Part shown: in pieces, positions 18,657 through 26,617 of the stretch
Layout of the letters: the number at the start of each line of letters is the position of its first letter
Numbering within the stretch: the first letter of the stretch is position 1
Assembly: GCF_016937515.1 (NCBI RefSeq)
Contig: NZ_JAFHKM010000002.1
Coordinates: 5,203,001 to 5,267,000 of the forward strand
Length of the DNA: 64,000 nucleotides
Direction: 5' to 3'
From: Cohnella algarum
Lineage (GTDB): Bacteria > Bacillota > Bacilli > Paenibacillales > Paenibacillaceae
Notes under the pieces: model-generated
Seen by the model: only the letters and a program-made list of their open reading frames with translations
Told to the model about the DNA's origin: nothing
Database searches by the model: none
Translations under genes and position numbers: made by a program

Positions 18657-18761
18657 TTGCGTACGGTCATTTTCTTCATCCCCCCGCATCGAATGATGCC
18701 GTTCCAAGCCCCGGCGCTCCAGAAAAGCAACGCCGGCTCCCGGGACGGCGAAAAAGCCGAT

Positions 18762-19661
18762 CTAGCCTTTGAGCGAGCCGATCATCATCCCTTTGACGAA
18801 ATACTTTTGGATAAAAGGGTAAACGGCCAGCATCGGCACGATCGAAACGATCAATGTGGCGTACTGCACGCTCTCCGGCGTCAGCCTGGTCCCGTAATCC
18901 TCGGCGAGCGCTGCGTTGCCCTGCGCGGCAAGCTGTTCGGCGAGCGTGTTTTGCAAAACGATCTCCCTTAAAATAAGCTGCAGCGGGTATTTGTCGTAGC
19001 TGCGGAAGTAAAGCATGGCGGAAAAATAGGAGTTCCAGTGCGACACCGCGTAAAAAAGCGCGATCGTCGCGACGCCCGCCATCGACAAGGGCAGCACGAT
19101 CCGCAGCAGCGACTGCCATTCGCCGCAGCCGTCCAGCTTCGCGGCCTCCTCCAGCTCCGCCGGGAAATGGCGGAAAAACGAGATCATAATGATCAGCCAC
19201 CAGGAGCTGATGAGCGCGGGGACGGTGACCGCCCACACCGTGTTCATCATGCCGAGCGACTTGACGAGCAAAAACTGCGGAATGAGCCCGCCGGTGAAAA
19301 ACATCGGCAGCACCGCCATCGTCATGAAAAACGGACGAAACAGCAAATCCCGCTTGGCAAGCGCATAGGCGGCCGCCGTCGTGAACGCGACGTTCATCGC
19401 CGTGCCGACGGCCGTAATGACGACCGAATTCAGAAACGCCTTCGGAATATGGGCGTTTTCGAACAGAATCGTCCGATACGCCTCCAGGCTGAACGAGGAC
19501 GGCAGAAGGCCGACCTTTCCGCGCACGATCGCGTCGGGATCGCTGAACGACACGGCGGCGATATGCACGAGCGGCAGCAGCGTCGCGAGCAGCACGAGGA
19601 TCATCGTCAGGTGCACGACGGCGTCGAGCACCTTCGAACCGAATCCGGCGTCTTTTACCAT
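18762..19661 (-). CDS. Carbohydrate ABC transporter permease, MalG/LplC type (importer A)
   Basis: The 299-residue protein has six predicted membrane segments. The cytoplasmic EAA loop reads ELEEAAKLDGCGEWQSLLRI at about residues 180-200, which is where the permease docks the ATPase. The C-terminus IQKYFVKGMMIGSLKG is typical of the LplC/YtcP group. It pairs with the neighbouring permease, whose stop it overlaps by 7 bases. No ATP-binding gene is present in the cluster; in Bacillales such importers commonly borrow the shared ATPase MsmX. Confidence 0.93.
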   Translation of the reverse strand: MVKDAGFGSKVLDAVVHLTMILVLLATLLPLVHIAAVSFSDPDAIVRGKVGLLPSSFSLEAYRTILFENAHIPKAFLNSVVITAVGTAMNVAFTTAAAYALAKRDLLFRPFFMTMAVLPMFFTGGLIPQFLLVKSLGMMNTVWAVTVPALISSWWLIIMISFFRHFPAELEEAAKLDGCGEWQSLLRIVLPLSMAGVATIALFYAVSHWNSYFSAMLYFRSYDKYPLQLILREIVLQNTLAEQLAAQGNAALAEDYGTRLTPESVQYATLIVSIVPMLAVYPFIQKYFVKGMMIGSLKG

Positions 19662-20644
19662 AGGCTTTCGTCCGCCACCTTTCGGGCAATGGCGTTCGCC
19701 GTGACCAGAAACGCGATGTTGACGGCGGCATTGAACAGATCGACCGCGGCGCCGAAGCTGAAATCGAGCTCGATCAAGCCGCGACGGTACACGTAAGTCG
19801 AAAAGACGTCGGCCGTTTCGTAGGTGAGCGAGTTATACATCAAAATGATTTTTTCCGCGCCGACGCTGAGCACCCCCGACATGTTCAAAATGAGCGTGAT
19901 GACGACGACCGGCTTGATCGCGGGCAGCGTGATGTGCCACATTTGCCGAAGCCGCGACGCTCCGTCGATGACGGCCGACTCGTATTGCTCGGCGTCCACT
20001 TTGGAGAGCGCGGCCAGGTAGATGACCGCACCCATCCCCATCCCCGTCCAAATGCCGGAGCCGACGAACAAAAACCGAAACCATTCGGGCATCGCGAAAA
20101 AGTAGATCGGTTCCAGACCGAACCTGGCGAGCAGCTGGTTGACGATCCCCGTGCTCGGCGACAGCGCGACCTTCATCATGCCGACGACGGCGACGATGGA
20201 CAGAAAATACGGCAGGTAGCTTACGGTTTGCACGAAGCTTTTGTAGAAACGGCGCTTCAGCTCGTTCAGCAGCAGCGCGAATAGAATCGGCACCGGAAAC
20301 CCGAACAGCAGCGAATAAAAGCCGAGCAAAAACGTATTCCGCAGCAAGCGGCCGAAATGCGGGCCGCCGATAAACGCCCGAAAGTGGTCGAGTCCCAGCG
20401 GGCCGGCCCACGGCGAATGCAGGATGTTGGCGAGAAAGCTCTGGCCTTCCTGCAGGCGGAAGTTTTTGAACGCGATCAGCACTCCGTACATCGGGACGTA
20501 TGAAAACAAAATGAAGTAAGCGACGGCCGGCAGCAGCAGAAGCAGCAGCAGCCTTTGCTTTTTCGCTTTGCGCGCGATTCCCGCGAAGCCGAACGCGTTC
20601 GGCGCCGTCCGGAGCGCGCGCGGCGGGGCGGTGGCGTTATTCAA
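19655..20644 (-). CDS. Carbohydrate ABC transporter permease, LplB type (importer A)
   Basis: The 329-residue product starts at a TTG at 20644, ten bases after GGAGGAGG; the longer frame lacks this signal. After a basic N-terminus (ARKAKKQR) come six membrane segments starting LLLLLLLPAVAYFILFSYVP. The EAA loop is ESAVIDGASRLRQMWHITLP. It closely resembles the LplB/YtcP family that imports complex polysaccharide fragments. It is the first gene of the importer A operon (permease, permease, binding protein, glycosidase-like gene). Confidence 0.92.
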   Translation of the reverse strand: MNNATAPPRALRTAPNAFGFAGIARKAKKQRLLLLLLLPAVAYFILFSYVPMYGVLIAFKNFRLQEGQSFLANILHSPWAGPLGLDHFRAFIGGPHFGRLLRNTFLLGFYSLLFGFPVPILFALLLNELKRRFYKSFVQTVSYLPYFLSIVAVVGMMKVALSPSTGIVNQLLARFGLEPIYFFAMPEWFRFLFVGSGIWTGMGMGAVIYLAALSKVDAEQYESAVIDGASRLRQMWHITLPAIKPVVVITLILNMSGVLSVGAEKIILMYNSLTYETADVFSTYVYRRGLIELDFSFGAAVDLFNAAVNIAFLVTANAIARKVADESLW

Positions 20645-20965
20645 TCGATGTCGACCTCCTCCTTGACGGCAGCCGTGCGGCGGCATCTCCGCGGCGTCTG
20701 CTTCGAATGTAATAGGGCAGGCTGAAAACGGAAAGGCAAAATGACAGCGCTATCATTTCAACCTTAGCCCCGTTTCTTCTCCGCCGTAAAGGATCAGTTG
20801 TTTCAGGGCACGCTTTTTTTTGCCGCGGCCCTTGAAGCCGCGCGGCGCCTGGCTTTTTTCCGCTGTCCGGGCGGGCGGCCGGACCTTTGATCGCAGGCGC
20901 GCATTCGTTCGCGGACGGCCTTCCGCGGCGGCCCCGCCCGCCGGACCGGCCATCGCCCGGGCCGG
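20645..20965. other. Intergenic region upstream of importer A
   Basis: This 320-base gap separates the importer A operon from the regulator transcribed in the same direction. It holds a near-consensus cre site (20742-20755). The rest (20760-20965) is very G+C-rich, with low-complexity GGCC/GCCG strings. A 66-codon open frame there (20753-20953, minus) is arginine-rich and has no ribosome site, so I do not count it as a gene. Confidence 0.6.
20742..20755 (-). promoter_or_regulatory. CcpA-binding (cre) site candidate before importer A
   Basis: On the minus strand the sequence is TGATAGCGCTGTCA, a near-palindrome matching TGWAANCGNTNWCA at 13 of 14 positions. It lies about 100 bases upstream of the TTG start of the first permease. 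Confidence 0.6.
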
Positions 20966-23302
20966 TCATCCTTCGAGCCGGGCCTCCTGCGCTTTCCGGA
21001 ACGCCGTCGGCTGCGTGCCGAACGCCCGCTTGAACGCCCGGCGAAACGATTTGTCGCTTCCGTAACCGACGCGGACGGCGATCTCCCGGATCGCCAGCTC
21101 CGAATCGCGCAGCAGCCCGCAAGCCTGTTCCAGGCGGAGCCGCTCCAAATAGTCCGAAAACGTAGCCCCCATCTGCTCCTTGAAAAAGGTCGACACGTAG
21201 CTTTCCGACTGCTTGAATTCGCCCGCCAGCTCGCTCAGGCTCAAATTGCTGTCGTTGCAGCGGGCGGCGATATAAGCTTTCATCCGTTCGAACGTTTCCC
21301 GGTAGCGCTCGTTTTTTTGGTTTTCCAGATGCTCGCACAGCCGGAAAAAGGTTTGTTTCAGCTGCGCGAAGGCGTCCTCCCGTCCGCCCGTTTCCCCGGC
21401 GACGCCGTCCGGCTCGGCCGCGATCGGTTCCAAGCCCGAGCGGAACCGGATTTGTTCGGACAGCTTTTCGAGCGTGCCGCGCATCTCCTGCAGCAGCTGT
21501 TTCTTGCGGATCGGACTGAGCCGGCGCAGTTGAAAATTTTGATGCTCGAAGTGCTCGAACAGGCGGGCGAGCGCCTCCGTATCCCCCGACCGGACCGTAT
21601 GGATCAGCTTCGTTTCCAAATCGAGCGGATAGTAGTAATGGTTCGAGTTGCGGCTGAACGAGTCATAGCGGGTAAGCTGCTGCGGCAACCCGGGCTCCTG
21701 GTAATCCAGCGCCTGGCACGCCTCGTTCCAGGATCGCCACAGGTCCATCGGACCGGCGTACGTCCGGCCGACTCCGATCGACGTCGGCGCTTCGCATTCG
21801 TGCAGCAGCCGCTCTTGAACGTTCCGAAGCCGCTCCTCCCACCCGCGCAAAAACGCTTCCCTTCCTTCGCTGCCGGCCGTCACGATCAGGGCAAGCGTCT
21901 CGCCGCCCGGATCGTGAACGTAGGCGCCGCCCTCCAGCGCCTCCTCCAGCGCGGCGCGCGCTTTCCGCTTCGTTTCCGGCAGCGGCGCGACGGAATCGGC
22001 CCGTTCGTCCGCGGAAAATTCGCCGCCGCGAAGCTTGACGGCGACGGCGAGCGCCGTCCCCTCGCGGAGCTCGAGCTCGCTGCCGGCCAGCCGCGCGTTC
22101 AACTCGTCCCGGCTGTTGAATCCCGATTTCAGCAGCCGCTCGAAAAAAGCCTCCTGCAGCAGCGGGAGCTGCCGATTCATCCGCACGTTGAGCCGCTGGT
22201 GGCTGTTTTTCATTTGGCTGACGGCCGACTTCAGCATTTCCATTTCGTTCGGCTTCCGCCGCCGCTCCTTGTCCCTGGCCCCGAAATCCTTGATCGATTC
22301 CAAAAGCTCCACGATCGGCTTGCTGTTCCGGTACGCGAACAGAAGCGCGATCACGCAGCCGGCGCTTCCGGCCAGAAGCAGAACGACGAGATTGATCCGC
22401 TTGATGTAGTCCGCCTTGGACAGGACGGTTTCGGCCGGAACGCCCGCCGCGTACGTCCACCCGTTCGTCGCGGAACGCGTGTTGCTGACGAACATGTTTT
22501 GGCCGTTCATTTTAAGGAATTGATACCGCGCCCGGTCCTCCGCTTCGAAAGCCACCGGCCGAACGGGTCCGGTCCCCCGGCTTGCCGAGGCGATGAGCCG
22601 GTTTTCCTCGTCCACGATGTAGGCGAACGATCCGGGCTGAACAAGCAGCCGGCTGAACATGGAGGCGACCGTCTTCTCCTCCATGAGAATGACGACCGCG
22701 CCGTCGATGCGGCTGCTGTAGCCGGGCGGCAGCGCCCCTACGTACGCGATGTAATTGCCGTCCGCACGCAGGCCGGCCACGTTTTCCAGGCGCGCGTACC
22801 GGTTGACGTCCCCCTCCCGAAGCGTCCGTTCCAGCCACAACCCGAGCGGCTCGGCGCCGATCCGCATCGGGTGCTCGGCCGCGCGCTCCACGTAGTCTTT
22901 GGATACGACCGACCCGCTTTTTCGCATATAGACGAAAACGTCCGAAAAATATTTATTCGTCGACAGCTTGCTCAGCTCGTTTTTCAGCTGGGAAAAACGG
23001 TAAATCGTATCGGCAGACCATTCCGGCCCCGCGTTCGACATCAGCATGAGCATGTCGGTGTTGAGCGAGACGAGCGAAACGACGTCGCGAATCTCCAGCA
23101 GCAGCTGGTTCATGTTTTGCTCGCTTTGCTGAAGCACGGCCGCATTCAAGGTGACCGCGTCCTCCCGCAGCACTTCGATCGTTCTTTCGTAAGCGTACAA
23201 CCCGATCGACAGCGGAATGACGAGGATGAAAAAATAGGAAAGCAAAAACTTGGCGAACACTCTCCCTTTCCCGATCGCCACGACCGGTTTCGCGTAGATC
23301 AT
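20966..23302 (-). CDS. Membrane-bound AraC family regulator with extracytoplasmic sensor domain
   Basis: The 778-residue protein has a membrane segment at 18-38, an extracytoplasmic Cache-like sensor (about 40-300), a second membrane segment (303-324, LVVLLLAGSAGCVIALLFAY), a cytoplasmic linker with coiled coil, and a C-terminal AraC helix-turn-helix pair (about 675-775, LSLSELAGEFKQSESYVSTF and IREIAVRVGYGSDKSFRRAF). It thus resembles the one-component regulators next to LplB/YtcP-type importers, which probably sense a sugar or its binding protein outside and activate the importer directly. The start at 23302 follows GGGGGGAT; the frame extends upstream but without a signal. It sits directly upstream of importer A on the same strand, and a cre-like site precedes it. 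Confidence 0.88.
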   Translation of the reverse strand: MIYAKPVVAIGKGRVFAKFLLSYFFILVIPLSIGLYAYERTIEVLREDAVTLNAAVLQQSEQNMNQLLLEIRDVVSLVSLNTDMLMLMSNAGPEWSADTIYRFSQLKNELSKLSTNKYFSDVFVYMRKSGSVVSKDYVERAAEHPMRIGAEPLGLWLERTLREGDVNRYARLENVAGLRADGNYIAYVGALPPGYSSRIDGAVVILMEEKTVASMFSRLLVQPGSFAYIVDEENRLIASASRGTGPVRPVAFEAEDRARYQFLKMNGQNMFVSNTRSATNGWTYAAGVPAETVLSKADYIKRINLVVLLLAGSAGCVIALLFAYRNSKPIVELLESIKDFGARDKERRRKPNEMEMLKSAVSQMKNSHQRLNVRMNRQLPLLQEAFFERLLKSGFNSRDELNARLAGSELELREGTALAVAVKLRGGEFSADERADSVAPLPETKRKARAALEEALEGGAYVHDPGGETLALIVTAGSEGREAFLRGWEERLRNVQERLLHECEAPTSIGVGRTYAGPMDLWRSWNEACQALDYQEPGLPQQLTRYDSFSRNSNHYYYPLDLETKLIHTVRSGDTEALARLFEHFEHQNFQLRRLSPIRKKQLLQEMRGTLEKLSEQIRFRSGLEPIAAEPDGVAGETGGREDAFAQLKQTFFRLCEHLENQKNERYRETFERMKAYIAARCNDSNLSLSELAGEFKQSESYVSTFFKEQMGATFSDYLERLRLEQACGLLRDSELAIREIAVRVGYGSDKSFRRAFKRAFGTQPTAFRKAQEARLEG

Positions 23303-23360
23303 CGGCCTATCCCCCCGTTTACCGAGCGCAAGCGAATGCGGCGGATTCGCGCAGCCTTCG

Positions 23361-23374
23361 TGCAATCGCTTACA
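23361..23374. promoter_or_regulatory. CcpA-binding (cre) site candidate before the AraC regulator
   Basis: TGCAATCGCTTACA matches TGWAANCGNTNWCA at 13 of 14 positions in this orientation. It lies about 60 bases upstream of the regulator's start, in an AT-rich stretch where the promoter should be. Confidence 0.5.
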
Positions 23375-23525
23375 TTTTAATTCGCTCTAATCGTACCGTT
23401 CCCTCCCTCCGCGGTCAAGAGAACGGGCCGGACCGGCCGCGCGCCGAAACAAATGGGTGCCGGACAAAAAATTGTACCCTGGCCGCTTGCGGATTCGCCT
23501 CTTTGCGCGTGAGCGGGCCCATCGA

Positions 23526-23572
23526 ACGAAAAACCGGCCCGGACGGCGGATTCGCTCCGCCGTTCGAGCCGG
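23526..23572 (-). terminator. Terminator after the DinB gene
   Basis: On the minus strand ACGGCGGA-GCGAA-TCCGCCGT forms a perfect stem, extended by outer ACCGG/CCGGT pairing and followed by TTTTTCG. It lies 45 bases past the DinB stop. Confidence 0.8.
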
Positions 23573-23617
23573 TCCTCTGCCGGCAGCCGCGCGATTCGTC
23601 CGATCGCCCGGACGGCT

Positions 23618-24148
23618 CTATTTTTTCAAAATGCCCAAATACGCCTGCCAGGGCCCGACGTCGGCCCGGTATCGTTCCGCCATCACCCGAACGATCTGCG
23701 CGATATGCGTCAAATCGTGAACGACCCACGCGGAGAGAAGCTCCCGCAGCTTCACGGGGCCGAACTCGGGATGCATGCCGGTTAATTCGAGTCGCAAACC
23801 GGGATCGGCCAGCGATTTGAGCTTGGCGATATTTTGCGCCCGAATCGCTTTCAGCTCCGCCAGTTTCTCCCCGATCGGCCGGTTGGCGTCTTCCTTCAAG
23901 TGGGCGAACCGGTCGAACGGAGGAAACGGCTTGCGATCCCCTTCCCTCACGATCCATTCCAGCCGCGGCATCCAGTTCGTTTTTTCCGCTTCGATCAGAT
24001 GGCCGATCACTTCGGAGACGTTCCACGTTCCTACGCCTTCGTTGCACTCCAGCCAGCCGTCCGATAATCCGGACAAAAAAGCTTCAAGCGTCGGCGGCGT
24101 ACGCTCCAGCACTTCGATCGCTTCTTCCGGCTTCATCGTCAAATTCAT
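23618..24148 (-). CDS. DinB family (DinB_2 type) four-helix protein
   Basis: The 176-residue product begins at the ATG at 24148 after AAGGAG. It shows the DinB-like pattern of three metal-ligand histidines: [16 protein letters not shown] near the N-terminal third and [20 protein letters not shown] near the C-terminus. The DinB/YfiT superfamily includes metal-dependent thiol-S-transferases (for example bacillithiol transferases), but many members have no known reaction. It probably forms an operon with the adenylyltransferase gene 13 bases upstream. Confidence 0.85.
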   Translation of the reverse strand: MNLTMKPEEAIEVLERTPPTLEAFLSGLSDGWLECNEGVGTWNVSEVIGHLIEAEKTNWMPRLEWIVREGDRKPFPPFDRFAHLKEDANRPIGEKLAELKAIRAQNIAKLKSLADPGLRLELTGMHPEFGPVKLRELLSAWVVHDLTHIAQIVRVMAERYRADVGPWQAYLGILKK

Positions 24149-24161
24149 CGCGCCGCTCCTT

Positions 24162-25043
24162 TCATCCGGGAACATCAAAATCGCGGGCGTTCGGCGGCAA
24201 CTGCCGGACGCGCTTCAAATAGGCGGTTACGCGCCGGTCGTCCTCCTCGGGATACTCGAAGCCCAGATCCCCCGCGACGTGGACCGCCGTCCGGCGAAAC
24301 AGCTCGCCCGCGGCAAAGAGCGCGTTCCAGACGCTCTCGTAGCTGCCGTCCGCATAGGTGGCCATCAGTGTCCGCCAGCTGGGCTCGGGCAAATAGTTTT
24401 CCAAATATTTTCCGTTTTTGCCCGCGCTGACGGCGAATCCCGTTCCGATGCCCGCTTGCCATTCCAGCATTTTGATTAGCATCGGCCGGACGTAACGGTT
24501 CAAATGCTCCTGCGCGTACAGCATCTCTTTGCGCCATAAGCCTTTGGCCACATAGGTCGACACCCACCAAAACTCGTTGCAGCAATCGGCGAACCATTCG
24601 GCGGTCGGACGTTTGACCCAATAGTCTTCGTCGGTCGGAGCCGGAAGCTCGGGAAACCGTCCGTCCTTGTCGAGCAGCACTTTCATCAGCTTGTCTTCCT
24701 TGCAGTAGGCTTCGACCTCTTCGACGGGAATGAGCGTCAGGTCGATCCGGTTGCCGTCGGCGAACAGCATCAGGTAAGAAAACCGCGCGCCGAGCTCCGG
24801 GGGAAACATGCACATATCCTCGGGCATCTGCAAAATGATCCGCTCCCCGAAAACGTCGATCCAGCCGGGGTTCCGCAAGTAGGATTCCATCTCCGTCACG
24901 TGGTAGGAAATATCGTAGTCCTGGAAAAGGTCCCGGGGCGCGTTCGGGTTCGTCCGCGATCCTTCCATCGTCACGGCACGGACGCGCTCGTCGCTTTTGG
25001 CATAATCGAGGATCAGGTCCAGCATTTCGTTTTCCGTTCGCAT
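24162..25043 (-). CDS. aadK: Aminoglycoside 6-adenylyltransferase (AadK type)
   Basis: The 293-residue protein has the family length and the nucleotidyltransferase core: [20 protein letters not shown], with the Gly-Ser and the Asp-x-Asp that bind Mg-ATP. The family's [19 protein letters not shown] and KPTAEWF-like segments follow (here [20 protein letters not shown]). AadK-type enzymes transfer AMP to the 6-hydroxyl of streptomycin and are often intrinsic in Bacillales. GGAGG lies 11 bases before the ATG. The chromosomal setting with no mobile element nearby suggests a resident gene, not an acquired one. Confidence 0.88.
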   Translation of the reverse strand: MRTENEMLDLILDYAKSDERVRAVTMEGSRTNPNAPRDLFQDYDISYHVTEMESYLRNPGWIDVFGERIILQMPEDMCMFPPELGARFSYLMLFADGNRIDLTLIPVEEVEAYCKEDKLMKVLLDKDGRFPELPAPTDEDYWVKRPTAEWFADCCNEFWWVSTYVAKGLWRKEMLYAQEHLNRYVRPMLIKMLEWQAGIGTGFAVSAGKNGKYLENYLPEPSWRTLMATYADGSYESVWNALFAAGELFRRTAVHVAGDLGFEYPEEDDRRVTAYLKRVRQLPPNARDFDVPG

Positions 25044-25375
25044 TTTCGATTCAACCTCCGTTTTTATTTTTTCGGGCGTTAGAAGGCGATTCGGAGGTCC
25101 ACGGATGCGAGCCGCAAAAACGAAGGTTCGGGCCCGGCGTTACAACTTGTTCCACTTTTTCTTCATGCGCGCTCTCCCCTTTCCCTTTCAGAATACAAGA
25201 CTCCCGTCGGAAGCACAATGCATGCCGGGGAGCGATTGCGGCGCAAGCCGCGCGGCGGCATGTCATGGCCGCCGGACGCGAAGATTGCCTTTTCCCGGAA
25301 ACGCATGTATAATGACAAAGCAAACAAACGTTCTCATTCATCTTTTAACAACATTGGTTCGTTTTTGGAGGCATT
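25044..25375. other. Divergent intergenic region between aadK and the YdjM-like gene
   Basis: The 331-base gap carries the promoter of the plus-strand gene (25285-25313) and presumably an aadK promoter that I could not place. A mini-frame on the minus strand encodes MKKKWNKL and stops; it lacks a clear ribosome site and is left uncalled. Confidence 0.5.
25285..25313 (+). promoter_or_regulatory. Promoter of the YdjM-like gene
   Basis: TTGCCT (25285-25290) and a perfect TATAAT (25308-25313) are 17 bases apart, about 60 bases before the ATG. Confidence 0.6.
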
Positions 25376-26020
25376 ATGAAAGGTTCGACTCATCTCGCCG
25401 TCGGCGCCGGCATCGGACTCGCGGCATCGCTCGTCTACCCGTTCCGGCCGGAAGACGCCCTGCTTTACGTCGCCGTATCCGCGTTTTCCGCGCTTGCCGC
25501 CGATCTCGACGGCAACAACCTGCTGAGCGCCAAGCTCGGCAAAGCGACCGGCTTTATCCGCGAATGCGCCTTGTGGGGAGGGGCCGCGGCCGTCGGTTAC
25601 TTTGCCTGGTCTTATTTCGCCTGGGGCGTCCTATATCCGAAGCCCGCGGCCGCCGCGGTCGCCGCGCTGCTCCTGGGCCTGCTGATGAAGCAGGGCTTCA
25701 TGCGCAATCTGCTCGTCAGCCTGATCGGAGTCGGACTCGTCTATTCGGGATGGAACGATTATCTATACGGGATGATGGGACTGGGCGTCTTCGTCGCCTG
25801 GGCGCCCTGGTTGAATCACCGGGGGCTGACGCACACCGTCTGGGCGGTCGTCGCCTGGGGCTTTATCGGGCGCGCCTTCGAGAATGAGCTGGGCATCCAG
25901 GGGCTGACCAACTTCGCGGTCGCGGGCTACGTTTCGCACTTGCTGCTGGATACGATGACGCCGAGCGGCGTCAAGCTGCTGTATCCGCTCACGAAGAAGA
26001 CGTTCAAGGTTCCGTTTTGA
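25376..26020 (+). CDS. YdjM/DUF457-type membrane metal-dependent hydrolase
   Basis: The 214-residue protein has the hallmarks of the LexA-binding, inner-membrane hydrolase family: N-terminal STHLAVGAGIG with the conserved His, a following Asp pair (ALAADLDGNNL), HRGLTHTVWA, and SHLLLDTMTPSGVKLLYPLT near the C-terminus. Four or five hydrophobic segments lie between. Homologues are integral membrane proteins with phospholipase-like predictions; their substrate is not established. GGAGG precedes the ATG, and a hairpin terminator follows. Confidence 0.88.
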   Translation: MKGSTHLAVGAGIGLAASLVYPFRPEDALLYVAVSAFSALAADLDGNNLLSAKLGKATGFIRECALWGGAAAVGYFAWSYFAWGVLYPKPAAAAVAALLLGLLMKQGFMRNLLVSLIGVGLVYSGWNDYLYGMMGLGVFVAWAPWLNHRGLTHTVWAVVAWGFIGRAFENELGIQGLTNFAVAGYVSHLLLDTMTPSGVKLLYPLTKKTFKVPF

Positions 26021-26057
26021 CGCCGACAAGCGCAGCTAGCCCTTTCGCTCCGAACAG

Positions 26058-26088
26058 CCGCCGGATTGCGGGTTTCCGGCGGTTTCGT
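26058..26088 (+). terminator. Terminator of the YdjM-like gene
   Basis: CCGCCGGA (26058-26065) pairs with TCCGGCGG (26075-26082) and is followed by TTTCGTT. Confidence 0.75.
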
Positions 26089-26234
26089 TATGGCCGCTTT
26101 CGGCAGTGCGTTAAATCGTCACGCCTTTTCTGGTAGGATGTAGGAATAGAAGACGTTTCGAAAATCTCTTCCGCGGACACATTGCAAAGGCCGGTTTAAT
26201 TACAAAAAATAGGTCTTGCCTTTAAGGAGGTAAC

Positions 26235-26540
26235 ATGAAAGATTGCCTTTCACCGAAAGAAGAAGCGTCGCTTAAAGTGAAACGGTGGCCGAAAAACACC
26301 ATAGCGGCGGGGCGTCGTCATACCGTCGGGCTTAAATCTGACGGCACTTTGGTGGCTGCGGGCAATAATGAATCTGGCCAATGCAATGTAAACGACTGGA
26401 GCGAAATGGCGGCGGTTGCGGCGGGTTGCGCTCATACGCTCGGCCTTAAATCGGACGGCACGGTAGCGGCTGCGGGCGACAATGAATTTGGCCAATGCGA
26501 TGTCAGGGGCTGGCGCGGCATCCGGCTGCCCGGCAACTAG
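26235..26540 (+). CDS. Very short RCC1-repeat protein, probably a truncated repeat protein
   Basis: The 101-residue product has two RCC1-like repeats: RRHTVGLKSDGTLVAAGNNE-SGQCNV and CAHTLGLKSDGTVAAAGDNE-FGQCDV, each followed by W. Normal RCC1 proteins need about seven such blades to close a beta-propeller, so this one cannot fold alone as a full propeller. After the second repeat it ends abruptly with GWRGIRLPGN. A strong AAGGAGG site seven bases before the ATG suggests that it is, or was, expressed. It could be a decayed remnant or a small partner protein. No signal peptide is seen. Confidence 0.65.
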   Translation: MKDCLSPKEEASLKVKRWPKNTIAAGRRHTVGLKSDGTLVAAGNNESGQCNVNDWSEMAAVAAGCAHTLGLKSDGTVAAAGDNEFGQCDVRGWRGIRLPGN

Positions 26541-26572
26541 TTTTTCGACGCGCCGACCGTCCCGAGCAAAAA

Positions 26573-26617
26573 ACGGCAGACCAAGGCGCAACGCCTCGAT
26601 CTGCCGTATCTTTTTTT
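26573..26617. terminator. Bidirectional terminator between the RCC1 and GH38 genes
   Basis: ACGGCAGA (26573-26580) pairs with TCTGCCGT (26600-26607), with inner GGCG/CGCC pairing. A T-run follows on the plus strand (26611-26617) and another on the minus strand. It lies between convergent genes and overlaps the GH38 stop. Confidence 0.85.

Noticed and set aside
20753..20953. 66-codon basic frame in the gap before importer A
   Set aside because: It lies in low-complexity G+C-rich DNA and has neither a ribosome site nor a recognisable domain.
24162..25043. Recently acquired resistance gene
   Set aside because: The adenylyltransferase gene has the base composition of its neighbours and no mobile element beside it, and such genes are often intrinsic in Bacillales.
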